Counted from the first letter of the stretch, positions 6,426 through 12,551 are shown. The stretch is 12,551 bases of DNA from Bifidobacterium breve (GCA_945889545.1 CAMDCC010000059.1:1-12551); one strand, 5' to 3'. A program made the numbers and translations. Notes: generated by a model not told the origin, from the sequence alone.

Positions 6426-7912
6426 TGGGGCGGAGTCGTCACCTCGCGTGGCGCCGCAACTGGTGGTTGATTGTGGCGCTGGGCGGATTCGCCGCGACCA
6501 TGCTGGTCCTCATGGGGACCGATGTGGTCGTGCCCTATACCTCGAGCAAGTCACTGGCCGCGCAGACGAAGGCCGACGGTGCCGCGAAGGCCAAGACGAT
6601 CGCCGCGGCGAACGGTCCGCAGGGCCACAACATCACGAATGCAGTCGACGTGTTCGACCTGGGCGTCTTCCACACCATCGAGATCACGATGGTGCCTGCT
6701 GAATACGCCGCACTGATCACCAACTATCAACGCGACGGACTCAAGACCTGGCACCCGGCAACCGTTGTCATCGATGGCGTTCGCATCAACAAGGTCGGCA
6801 TCCGACTGAAGGGCAACTCCACACTCGTGGGGCTGCGGTACAGCGGACCCGAGAGCCCGCCGAACCCGGGCGGACTCGCAGCGATCCTCGGGAAGATCAC
6901 CAGCGACGAACCACACAAGATTCCGTTCCTGCTGCGGTTCGACGAGTTCGTCACCGGACAGCGGTACCAAGGCGTCAACGAGCTCGCGCTGAGAACCGCC
7001 GGCGGCTTCGGTGACGCAACCCAGCTGACTGAGCTGCTGGCGAACCTACTCACCAAGGAGTCGGACCAGCCGTACCTGCGCACGGCGGGGTCCGGCATGC
7101 GCTTCAACGGTTCGCCCGAGGGCTACTTCCTGATGATCGAGCATCCCGACGACTATTGGGCGCAACGCATGATCTCGGGCAACCGGGACCCGGCCATCTA
7201 CAAGGCGACTCCCGGCGCAAGCTTCCACTACGTGGGCGAAGACCCGGCGCTCTACGAGAAGGTCTTCAACCAGCAGGCGGAGACCCAAGACATCGGTCCT
7301 CGTCCGATGATCGACTTCTTGAAGTTCGTCGAGACGTCGAGCGACGAGCAGTTCGCCGCGAAGCTCGCCGACCACCTCGATGTAGAGGAGTTCGCCCGGT
7401 ACCTCGCGTTGCAGAACCTGATCGTGGATCCCGACTCGTTTGCCGGAACGGGCAACAACTACTACTTCCTCTACGACCCCAAGTCGCGTTTGATGTCGAT
7501 CGCCCCCTGGGACCAGAACATCGCATTCGGTGTGCTCGGCGGTTCGCAATACAAGCCGTACTACGAAGACGGCGCAGCCCTCCCAGTTGCGTTCGCGAAC
7601 GCTGGGAACGTGGAAGAGCTCAACGACGGCGGTACCGGACTCGGTGAGGAGAACATCCTCATGAGGCGGTTTTTCGACACACCGAAGTACCTCGAGCTCT
7701 ACGACCAGACCTACCGCGAGCTCTTCGAGCTGCTGCTGAACTCGGGGCGCATCGACGAGATCATGAGTGAGGTGGTCCCTCCGATCCAGGCTGGCGCGGC
7801 GGCCCGCGATCTGCTCGATCCAGCCGCGTTCGATCGTGCTGTTGCGGGAAAGAGCAGGTTCATCGCCAGTCGGATCGAGTACCTGCTCACGCACCCGATC
7901 GTCGCCGGCTAA
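6422..7912 (+). CDS. CotH-family (spore-coat kinase-like) protein, membrane-anchored
   Basis: The 496-residue product begins with a basic stretch (RSRHLAWRRN) and one hydrophobic segment at about 14-33 without a clear cleavage site, so it is probably anchored with its bulk outside the cytoplasm. The rest matches the CotH family: VFHTIEITMVPAEYAAL (82-98), VGIRLKGNSTL (125-135), GYFLMIEH (234-241), NNYYFLYDPKS (345-355) and PWDQNIAFG (362-370). In the last motif, the second acidic position of the common WDxD form is Asn. CotH of Bacillus is an atypical secreted protein kinase acting on spore coat proteins; no sporulation gene is visible here, so the substrate is unknown. GTG 6422 or ATG 6425 must be the start, because TGA at 6395-6397 is in frame upstream with no other start between. 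It lies 38 bp after aacS, linked by the repeat ladder. Confidence 0.82.
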   Translation: MMGRSRHLAWRRNWWLIVALGGFAATMLVLMGTDVVVPYTSSKSLAAQTKADGAAKAKTIAAANGPQGHNITNAVDVFDLGVFHTIEITMVPAEYAALITNYQRDGLKTWHPATVVIDGVRINKVGIRLKGNSTLVGLRYSGPESPPNPGGLAAILGKITSDEPHKIPFLLRFDEFVTGQRYQGVNELALRTAGGFGDATQLTELLANLLTKESDQPYLRTAGSGMRFNGSPEGYFLMIEHPDDYWAQRMISGNRDPAIYKATPGASFHYVGEDPALYEKVFNQQAETQDIGPRPMIDFLKFVETSSDEQFAAKLADHLDVEEFARYLALQNLIVDPDSFAGTGNNYYFLYDPKSRLMSIAPWDQNIAFGVLGGSQYKPYYEDGAALPVAFANAGNVEELNDGGTGLGEENILMRRFFDTPKYLELYDQTYRELFELLLNSGRIDEIMSEVVPPIQAGAAARDLLDPAAFDRAVAGKSRFIASRIEYLLTHPIVAG

Positions 7913-7937
7913 CCGAAACGACCGGAAAGATCGACGA

Positions 7938-8768
7938 ATGCGACTGGCCACGATCCGAACCGATGCCGGGTTCGCCGCGGCGCGCGTGGACGACACCGAC
8001 GCGGTCGAGATCGATGCGCCCGATGTTGGGGTGCTCCTCGCCGATCCCGACTGGCGGAACCGCGCCGAGCGCGCAACGGGCCCTCGTCACGACCTCATCG
8101 ACCTGAACTACGCGCCTCTCATCCCGCGTCCTGAGAAGATCATCTGCGTCGGGCTGAACTACCGGAATCACATCCTGGAGATGGGTCGCGAGCTGCCCGA
8201 CCACCCAACGTTGTTCGCGAAGTACGCCTCGTCCCTCGTCGGCGCCTTCGACGACATCGTGCTCCCCCGCGTGTCGACGATGGTCGACTGGGAAGCAGAG
8301 CTCGCGGTCATCATCGGCGCGCCGGCCCGTCACGTCTCGGTCGAAGACGCCCCTCGTGCCATCGCCGGGTACTCGGTGCTCAACGATGTGAGTGTGCGCG
8401 ACTACCAGAACCGCACCTTGCAGTGGCTCCAGGGCAAGACGTTCGAGTCGAGCACGCCCCTCGGGCCCGAGCTGGTGACCCTGGACGAGTTCGACGACCC
8501 CAGCAGCCTCGAGATGACGTGCGAGGTGGAGGGCCAGCAGATGCAGCAGGCGCTGACATCGGACCTCGTGTTCGGCCCGGCCGCGCTGATCTCCTACATG
8601 TCCGACATCTTCACCCTCATGCCCGGAGACGTGATCGCCACCGGCACGCCGGGCGGCGTCGGTCATGCCCGCACCCCACCGCGCTACCTGCAAGACGGCG
8701 AGGTCGTCGTGACCCGAATCGCTGGTGTCGGCGAATGTCGCAACCGCTGTCGCGCCGAAGGATCGTGA
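7938..8768 (+). CDS. Fumarylacetoacetate hydrolase family protein
   Basis: The 276-residue product has the C-terminal FAH fold of 2-keto-diacid hydrolases, isomerases and hydratases. Seen: ICVGLNYRNH (69-78), the metal ligand set E119 and E121 in DWEAELAVIIG plus D150 in NDVSVRD, KTFESSTPLGP (167-177), LTSDLVFGPAALISYMS (206-222), and the GDVIATGTPGGVG loop (230-242). The short length (276) resembles FAHD1/fumarylpyruvate-hydrolase-type proteins rather than the longer eukaryotic fumarylacetoacetase, so the exact substrate is open. ATG 7938 is supported by GGAAAG 8 nt upstream and by the typical MRLATIR start. The gap from the CotH gene is 25 bp, so co-transcription is likely. The position 169-172 FESS replaces the more usual FDTF form seen in many members. 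The stop is followed by a 16-bp near-duplication and a hairpin. Confidence 0.9.
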   Translation: MRLATIRTDAGFAAARVDDTDAVEIDAPDVGVLLADPDWRNRAERATGPRHDLIDLNYAPLIPRPEKIICVGLNYRNHILEMGRELPDHPTLFAKYASSLVGAFDDIVLPRVSTMVDWEAELAVIIGAPARHVSVEDAPRAIAGYSVLNDVSVRDYQNRTLQWLQGKTFESSTPLGPELVTLDEFDDPSSLEMTCEVEGQQMQQALTSDLVFGPAALISYMSDIFTLMPGDVIATGTPGGVGHARTPPRYLQDGEVVVTRIAGVGECRNRCRAEGS

Positions 8769-8774
8769 CGGCTC

Positions 8775-8806
8775 GGTAGTCGAGCGGTCGGCAGGTCGAG
8801 CGGTCC
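8775..8806 (+). repeat. 16-bp imperfect tandem duplication after the FAH-family stop
   Basis: The 11-bp sequence GTCGAGCGGTC occurs at 8779-8789 and again at 8795-8805, a 16-bp period. The second copy runs into the 5' arm of the adjacent hairpin. It starts a few bases after the stop codon of the FAH-family gene. Confidence 0.75.
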
Positions 8807-8833
8807 CCCCGCCATTGACTGACGGGGGGACCG
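8801..8833. terminator. Hairpin between convergent FAH-family and lysine-rich genes
   Basis: CGGTCCCCCC (8801-8810) pairs perfectly with GGGGGGACCG (8824-8833) around a 13-nt loop. It sits 32 bp after the FAH-family stop and 45 bp beyond the end of the minus-strand gene, as expected for a shared terminator of convergent units. No T-run follows on either strand, so it is not a classical intrinsic terminator; in high-GC actinobacteria such stems without U-tracts are common. Confidence 0.65.
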
Positions 8834-8878
8834 GCGTGACCTACCCCTGCTTCTAGCCCGGAAGCCCTAGCCCTACTC

Positions 8879-9367
8879 CTAACCCTTGCTCTTCCGCGAG
8901 TCGGCGCCGAAGCTGTCCTTGTAACGGATCCTGCCGCCGCGGCCCTTCACGACGAGCTCGGTCTTGACACGCTTGGCGAGTGCTTTGCCCCGCTTCACCG
9001 CGACCGACTGCGTCTTGTGCGTCGAGAGCACCGACTTGGCACCCTGTCGGGCAACGATCCACCCCGGGCCACCTTTCTCCGGTCGCACCTCGACCCACTT
9101 CTTACCGCTGGCCTTGCGCTTGGTCGCCTTCTTGGTTGCCTTCCGCTTCTTCGCAGGCTTGCGGGCGGCCACCCTCTTCTTTGTCGTCGCCTTGCGCTTG
9201 GTGGCTTTGCGCTTGGCGGGCTTGCGCGCGGCCACCTTCTTCTTCGCCACCTTCTTGGTCGCCCGCTTCTTGGCCGGCTTACGCGCAGCTGTCCGCTTCG
9301 TCGTCGCCTTGCGCTTGGTGGCTTTGCCTGTGGTCGCCTTCTTGGTCGTGCGCTTCTTCGCTGGCAT
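8879..9367 (-). CDS. Lysine-rich histone H1-like tail fused to a DUF2188 domain
   Basis: The 162-residue product is extremely basic for its first 90 residues, made almost only of K, R, A and T, with three repeats of AARKPAK(K/R)(R/K) at 27-35, 46-54 and 67-75. This resembles the C-terminal tails of eukaryotic histone H1 and of bacterial H1-like/HupB proteins and probably contacts DNA or RNA. Residues 91-155 form a small globular part (WVEVRPEKGGPGWIVARQGA, then a helix with AVKRGKALAKR and ELVVKGRGGRIRYKDSFG) that matches my memory of DUF2188, a domain of unknown function. ATG 9367 has a strong AGGGGAG six bases upstream. The stop TAG is followed by further TAG codons in frame at 8875-8873 and 8869-8867. 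It is transcribed convergently to the FAH-family gene and lies 132 bp downstream of the P450. Nucleoid association is inference. Confidence 0.82.
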   Translation of the reverse strand: MPAKKRTTKKATTGKATKRKATTKRTAARKPAKKRATKKVAKKKVAARKPAKRKATKRKATTKKRVAARKPAKKRKATKKATKRKASGKKWVEVRPEKGGPGWIVARQGAKSVLSTHKTQSVAVKRGKALAKRVKTELVVKGRGGRIRYKDSFGADSRKSKG

Positions 9368-9446
9368 CGTGTGCTCCCCTCGTTCCGGACCGCCTGCTGA
9401 TCACTCCGAACACTGAAAAACGGTACCGCTCGTGATGGACGCGCGC

Positions 9447-9502
9447 GCGGACTCTGATCAGGGGAGCCGAATCAGAGGCGCCGAATCACGGAAGCCGAAT
9501 CA
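9447..9502 (-). repeat. 14-bp tandem repeat starting at the P450 stop codon
   Basis: Read on the minus strand, TGATTCGGCTTCCG (9502-9489) begins with the P450 stop codon and is followed by TGATTCGGCGCCTC (9488-9475), TGATTCGGCTCCCC (9474-9461) and a decayed unit TGATCAGAGTCCGC (9460-9447). The 9-bp core TGATTCGGC is exact in three units. The 14-bp spacing places a TGA in each reading frame. It lies in the 132-bp gap before the lysine-rich gene, in which I see no other clear signal apart from that gene's ribosome site. Confidence 0.88.
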
Positions 9503-10699
9503 CGGAACATGGACGGGCATCGCGTTCCAGCCGCGCACGGTGGAAGTGGACGAGAGCTTGATGTTCTCGTAGTCGACTTCCCAGTCGGGGAACCGGTTCA
9601 GGACCTCGTCGAGGGCGACTCGACCCTCGAGCCGAGCGAGCGCGGCGCCCAGGCAGAAGTGCAGGCCGTAGCCGAACGTGAGGTGCTGACCGTTGTCGCG
9701 GTGAACGTCGAACCGATCCGGGTCGTCGTAGCGACGCTCGTCGCGGTTGGCCGCACCGATCAGGAGCAGGATCGCGCTGCCTGCGGGGACGGTCTGGCCG
9801 TAGTACTCCGTGTCCTGCGCCACGTACCGGGCGATGTGTGGGCCCGTCGGCTCGAAGCGCAACGTCTCCTCGATGACGTTCGGGATGAGTGATCGGTCGG
9901 CAACGATCTCGCGGCGCTGGTCGGGGTGATCCCCGAGCACCTTGCCGAGCCAACCGATGAGCCGGCCAGTGGTCTCGTTCCCCGCGCCCGCGAGCACCTG
10001 CGTGTAGGTGAGGACCTCCTGGCGCGTGAGCGTGCGAGTCGTGCCGGTCTCGTCTTCGAACTCGGCATTGAGAAGCGCCGTCATCAGATCGTCCGACGGG
10101 TGCTGGGAGCGCCACTCGACGTACTCGGCGAACATGTCGCCGTTCGCGATGGCGTCCTGCTCCACTGCCATGGGCTTGCCGGACTCGGTGCGGAGGAACG
10201 CGTCGGACCGATCCCTGACCGCCGTCTGGTCAGCATCGGGGATGCCGAGCAGCATGCCGATCACCCGCATCGGCATCTCGATTCCCAGGTCGGCCGCGAA
10301 GTCGAACGTGTCGGCACCCACGAGTGGATCAAGGCATTTCGCGCAGAACTCCCGCACCTTGTGCTCGAGCGCGTTCATCCGTTTCGGTGTGAAGACGCGC
10401 GACATCAGGCCGCGGTGCATGGTGTGCAACGGCGGATCTTCGAAGAGCACGACACCCGACGGGAGCTCCATCCCCGACTGGATGATCTCGAGGATGTCGC
10501 CGCGAGCATTGGAGAAGGTATGCCAGTCGACGAGCGCCGGCTCGACATCACCATGACGGGAGAGCGCCCACACGTCGAAGCGCTCGTTGTAATAGATCGG
10601 CGCTTCCTCCCTCAGCCGACGGAAGGTCGGGTAGGGATCCGCATTGATGTCGGCATCGAACGGGTCGTAATAGACGCCGGTCTCTTCGGTCACCGTCAT
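9500..10699 (-). CDS. Cytochrome P450
   Basis: The 399-residue soluble bacterial-class P450 is a haem monooxygenase needing an external ferredoxin/reductase, none of which is encoded here. Motifs: I-helix oxygen-activation sequence AGAGNETT (237-244), ExxR as E278-x-x-R281, the K'-helix/meander region with AANRDERRYDDPDRFDV (316-332), and the haem loop FGYGLHFCLGAALA (343-356) with proximal cysteine C349. Length is typical for actinobacterial CYPs. The substrate cannot be read from sequence; family CYP assignment needs alignment. ATG 10699 was chosen over an upstream in-frame ATG at 10756 because AGGAG lies five bases before it and the protein then starts MTVTEETGVYYDPFD, normal for the family. 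The ribosome site overlaps the stop of the upstream dehydrogenase gene, so the two are translated from one mRNA. The stop codon is the first element of a 14-bp tandem repeat. Confidence 0.95.
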   Translation of the reverse strand: MTVTEETGVYYDPFDADINADPYPTFRRLREEAPIYYNERFDVWALSRHGDVEPALVDWHTFSNARGDILEIIQSGMELPSGVVLFEDPPLHTMHRGLMSRVFTPKRMNALEHKVREFCAKCLDPLVGADTFDFAADLGIEMPMRVIGMLLGIPDADQTAVRDRSDAFLRTESGKPMAVEQDAIANGDMFAEYVEWRSQHPSDDLMTALLNAEFEDETGTTRTLTRQEVLTYTQVLAGAGNETTGRLIGWLGKVLGDHPDQRREIVADRSLIPNVIEETLRFEPTGPHIARYVAQDTEYYGQTVPAGSAILLLIGAANRDERRYDDPDRFDVHRDNGQHLTFGYGLHFCLGAALARLEGRVALDEVLNRFPDWEVDYENIKLSSTSTVRGWNAMPVHVP

Positions 10700-10706
10700 G
10701 GTGCTC

Positions 10707-11456
10707 CTAAGAAGGCAAACTCGCGGTGCTGCCCCCGTCGATCGGGATGATCGCACCCGTGATGAAGCTGGCCCGGTCCGATGCGAGGAACGCGGCGAGC
10801 TCGGCCACTTCCTCCGGTTGACCGCCTCGCTTCAACGCCGAACCCTGGACGAGCGCCGGGAACCGCGTCGCCGCGCCGGGCCCCCCGGACATCTCGGTCT
10901 CGATGAATCCCGGACAGATCGCGTTCGCGCGGATCCCCTGCGTTCCGTACTCGATAGCGGCCGCCTTGGTGAACGCGATCACACCGGCCTTCGCCGCCGA
11001 GTACACGCTCGTCGGCATGGCCGAACCGTTGATCCCGCCGATCGACGACCAGTTCACGATCGCACCACCGCCGGTCGGGAGCATCGTCTTGATGGCGTGC
11101 TTCGTGCCGAGCATCACGCCGCGCAGATCGATGTTCATGACCCGGTCGTACTCCTCCATCGTGATCTCGGCGAGCGCCTGCGCTCCGGCTACCCCGGCCA
11201 CGTTCAGCACCGCGTCGACGCGCCCGAACGCCTTCAGCGCGGCCGCGAACATCGCCTCGACGGAGGCCTCGTCCGTGACGTCGCATCGGCAGGGTACGAC
11301 CGCCTCGCCCAACTCGGCCGCGGTCTCGTCCTGCCTGCCGCTGACGTCGGCCGCGAGCACCTTGGCGCCTTCGCGCACGAAGACCTTTGCCGCGGCCCGC
11401 GCCATCCCTGACCCGGCCCCGGTGATGACCGCCACTTTCCCGTCGAGCTCGCCCAT
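10707..11456 (-). CDS. Short-chain dehydrogenase/reductase (classical SDR, probably NAD-dependent)
   Basis: The 249-residue oxidoreductase has the full classical SDR set: nucleotide loop TGAGSGMA (12-19), acidic residue D38 after the second strand (favouring NAD over NADP), D59 in CDVTD, NVAG (85-88), N108 in MNIDLRG, catalytic S138, Y152 and K156 (YSAAK), and the post-catalytic PGFIETEM (182-189). The C-terminus GAIIPIDGGST is typical. The alcohol/ketone substrate is unknown. ATG 11456 has GGAGGAG five bases upstream. The gene is first in a two-gene unit with the P450, with 7 bp between stop TAG and the P450 ATG. This suggests sequential hydroxylation and alcohol oxidation, though that is inference. 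A 13-bp palindrome 26 bp upstream is a candidate operator. It diverges from the DUF222-HNH gene across 102 bp. Confidence 0.94.
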   Translation of the reverse strand: MGELDGKVAVITGAGSGMARAAAKVFVREGAKVLAADVSGRQDETAAELGEAVVPCRCDVTDEASVEAMFAAALKAFGRVDAVLNVAGVAGAQALAEITMEEYDRVMNIDLRGVMLGTKHAIKTMLPTGGGAIVNWSSIGGINGSAMPTSVYSAAKAGVIAFTKAAAIEYGTQGIRANAICPGFIETEMSGGPGAATRFPALVQGSALKRGGQPEEVAELAAFLASDRASFITGAIIPIDGGSTASLPS

Positions 11457-11481
11457 GGGTCTCCTCCATTGATGCTGTGCG

Positions 11482-11494
11482 AGTGCTTAGCACT
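11482..11494. promoter_or_regulatory. Perfect palindrome upstream of the SDR-P450 unit, candidate operator
   Basis: AGTGC-TTA-GCACT is a perfect 5+3+5 inverted repeat, 26-38 bp upstream of the SDR start codon. Size, symmetry and position suit a TetR-type or similar dimeric repressor controlling the dehydrogenase/P450 pair. No regulator gene is present in the window, so the binding protein is unknown. Confidence 0.45.
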
Positions 11495-11545
11495 GAGCGG
11501 CAGCGGGCATCCGCCAACGTGGTCCCGACTGTCCCTGGGATGGTG

Positions 11546-11551
11546 TAGTAT
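11546..11551 (+). promoter_or_regulatory. Candidate -10 element of the DUF222-HNH gene
   Basis: TAGTAT fits TANNNT and ends 8 nt before the A of the proposed ATG at 11559, which would put the transcription start on the start codon (leaderless mRNA). No Shine-Dalgarno is present upstream of this ATG. No convincing -35 box is seen. Confidence 0.5.
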
Positions 11552-11565
11552 CGAACGTATGTTCG
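11552..11565. promoter_or_regulatory. LexA (SOS) box overlapping the start codon of the DUF222-HNH gene
   Basis: CGAACGTATGTTCG is a perfect palindrome matching the CGAAC-N4-GTTCG SOS box of Bacillus and mycobacteria. It begins directly after the -10 element and includes the ATG at 11559-11561, so bound LexA would cover the transcription start and block initiation. DUF222/13E12 genes in mycobacteria are, to my recollection, among those with SOS boxes, which agrees. Confidence 0.72.
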
Positions 11566-12551
11566 CTTCGGTCATCGGGATTGCAGGTCGGGTCGCAGCC
11601 GACCTCGTAGGTGAGGCGGTGGGTGAGGATCGCAGCGGGTGGTCCGGCGCGGCCCTGTCGGACCGGCTCTTGGAGGTCTTGGGCGCCAAGCAGGCGCTCG
11701 ACGCCGAGGTGCTGCGCCTCACCGGGCAGTGGGACGCGGCGGCGGCGTGGGCCGAAGACGGCGCGCTGAGCGCAAGCTCGTGGCTGGCGCACCGCACGGC
11801 GACCACCAAGGCCGACGCGACCGTGTTGGTGCGTACCGCGCGGCTGGTGCAGCACAACGAACGGACGGCCAAGGCGTTGGCATCGGGCGACATCTCCCCC
11901 GCGCACGTGGAGGTCGCAGCCCGCGCGGCGCGCCATGTCGAAGACCTGTATACCGATCATGAGGACGCGATCGTCGACGCGGCGCGCATTACCAGCCCTG
12001 AGCAGTTCAAAGTCGTCGTGAACCATTGGCGCAACCACGCCGAGGCGATCATCGATCACGAACCTCCCGACCGGCGCTTCGACCGACGTCACTTCCACAT
12101 CTCACCGGTGCTCGACCAGATGGCCCGCCTCGACGGCTACATGGACGCCGAAGCTGCCGCGCGCCTCGCGGCCACGCTCGACGCGATGGAACCGCCGGAT
12201 CCCCGCGACGGACCCGAACCGCCCCGCACGCTGGCTCAACGCCGCGCCGATGCGCTGGTCCGCCTGGCCATGGGTGAACGACCCGCGACGTCGACCACGA
12301 TGGATGTGATCATCGACGTCGACACGCTGGCCGGTCGCCTCCCCGCCGATCTCACCACGGCACGCTGTGAGATCGTCGGCTTCGGACCGATCGATCGCGA
12401 CACCGCAGTTCGCCTCGCGTGCGATGCCGCGGTCGGCCGGGTGCTCATGCGCGGCACGTCAGAGGTGCTCGACGTCGGTCGCCGCACCCGCGAACCCACC
12501 CCGGCGCAACGCCGCGCACTGAACGCCCGCGACCGCACCTGCGTCGAACCC
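11559..12551 (+). CDS. DUF222 / HNH endonuclease (13E12 repeat family) protein, 5' part only
   Basis: The frame is open from ATG 11559 to the right edge, giving 331 codons without a stop. Residues about 30-300 fit the helical DUF222 domain of actinobacterial 13E12-type proteins, with landmarks LDGYMDAEAAARLAATLDAM (191-210) and TLAQRRADALVRLA (224-237). The last residues, GRRTREPTPAQRRALNARD (308-325) then C328, are the usual lead-in to the zinc-binding HNH nuclease domain, which is cut by the window edge. These proteins are thought to be DNA nucleases, often in many copies per genome. The start is uncertain: ATG 11559 fits a leaderless mRNA, while an in-frame GTG at 11619 has a GGTGAG stretch before it and would lie outside the SOS box. 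SOS induction is suggested by the palindrome on the start codon. Confidence 0.88.
   Translation, partial: MFASVIGIAGRVAADLVGEAVGEDRSGWSGAALSDRLLEVLGAKQALDAEVLRLTGQWDAAAAWAEDGALSASSWLAHRTATTKADATVLVRTARLVQHNERTAKALASGDISPAHVEVAARAARHVEDLYTDHEDAIVDAARITSPEQFKVVVNHWRNHAEAIIDHEPPDRRFDRRHFHISPVLDQMARLDGYMDAEAAARLAATLDAMEPPDPRDGPEPPRTLAQRRADALVRLAMGERPATSTTMDVIIDVDTLAGRLPADLTTARCEIVGFGPIDRDTAVRLACDAAVGRVLMRGTSEVLDVGRRTREPTPAQRRALNARDRTCVEP

Noticed and set aside
6381..6436. 14-bp repeats considered as a CRISPR array or recombination attachment site
   Set aside because: Units are too short, have no spacers and directly abut; no cas, integrase or tRNA gene is nearby.
7046..7996. 316-codon minus-strand open frame opposite the CotH gene
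   Set aside because: Antisense shadow of a gene with clear CotH motifs; no motif of its own.
8879..9367. Lysine-rich gene considered as ribosomal protein or non-coding repeat
   Set aside because: It has a strong ribosome site, an ATG start and a structured C-terminal domain that is not a ribosomal protein; the basic tail alone is not diagnostic.
9409..9430. CGGTACCG next to a run of five T (minus strand) as an intrinsic terminator for the P450 transcript
   Set aside because: The palindrome has no room for a loop and gives at most a three-pair stem, too weak to call.

Overview
The window is high-GC DNA of about 12.5 kb with G/C-rich third codon positions, densely packed genes and very short gaps. 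Together with a DUF222/HNH '13E12-type' gene under a Gram-positive-style LexA box, a lysine-rich histone-like protein and a P450/SDR pair, this points to an actinobacterium. An Acidimicrobiia-like (Ilumatobacter/Iamia type) environmental lineage is my best guess, but it is inference from gene style only. Nothing here resembles phage, plasmid, insertion sequence, CRISPR or rRNA/tRNA. No stretch longer than about 135 bp lacks a gene.

Region 1 (1-4333, minus strand) is a peptide/nickel-type (Dpp/Opp) ABC importer operon. Read 5' to 3' on the minus strand it holds a DppB-like permease, a fused DppC permease-DppD ATPase, a DppF-like ATPase, and the start of the extracellular family 5 solute-binding protein, which is cut by the left edge. 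The first three genes overlap by 4 nt (GTGA and ATGA junctions), and the binding-protein gene follows after 27 bp. This is a complete importer except for the truncated binding protein.

Region 2 (4422-8768, plus strand, divergent from region 1) holds acetoacetyl-CoA synthetase (aacS), a membrane-anchored CotH-family protein and a fumarylacetoacetate-hydrolase-family enzyme in one close-packed unit. The aacS/CotH junction carries a 14-bp tandem repeat. It creates a ladder of three five-codon micro-ORFs joined by overlapping stop/start codons, and the last one overlaps the GTG start of the CotH gene.

Region 3 (8879-11456, minus strand, convergent with region 2) holds a short-chain dehydrogenase, a cytochrome P450 (strong Shine-Dalgarno sites, 7-bp gap) and, 132 bp downstream, a small lysine-rich protein fused to a DUF2188 domain. 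A 10-bp-stem hairpin separates the convergent ends. The P450 stop codon is also the first unit of a 14-bp tandem repeat.

Region 4 (11559-12551, plus strand) is the 5' part of a DUF222-HNH gene, cut by the right edge at its HNH domain. A perfect CGAAC-N4-GTTCG palindrome sits on its start codon just after a TANNNT -10 element. This suggests a leaderless, SOS-repressed mRNA.

I do not see a clearly new multi-gene system. The most unusual signals are the stop-anchored short tandem repeats at several gene ends (two with a 14-bp period that puts TGA in all three frames), the SOS-box-on-start-codon arrangement, and the lysine-tail/DUF2188 fusion. All calls rest on reading the sequence and on remembered family motifs; no database search was run.
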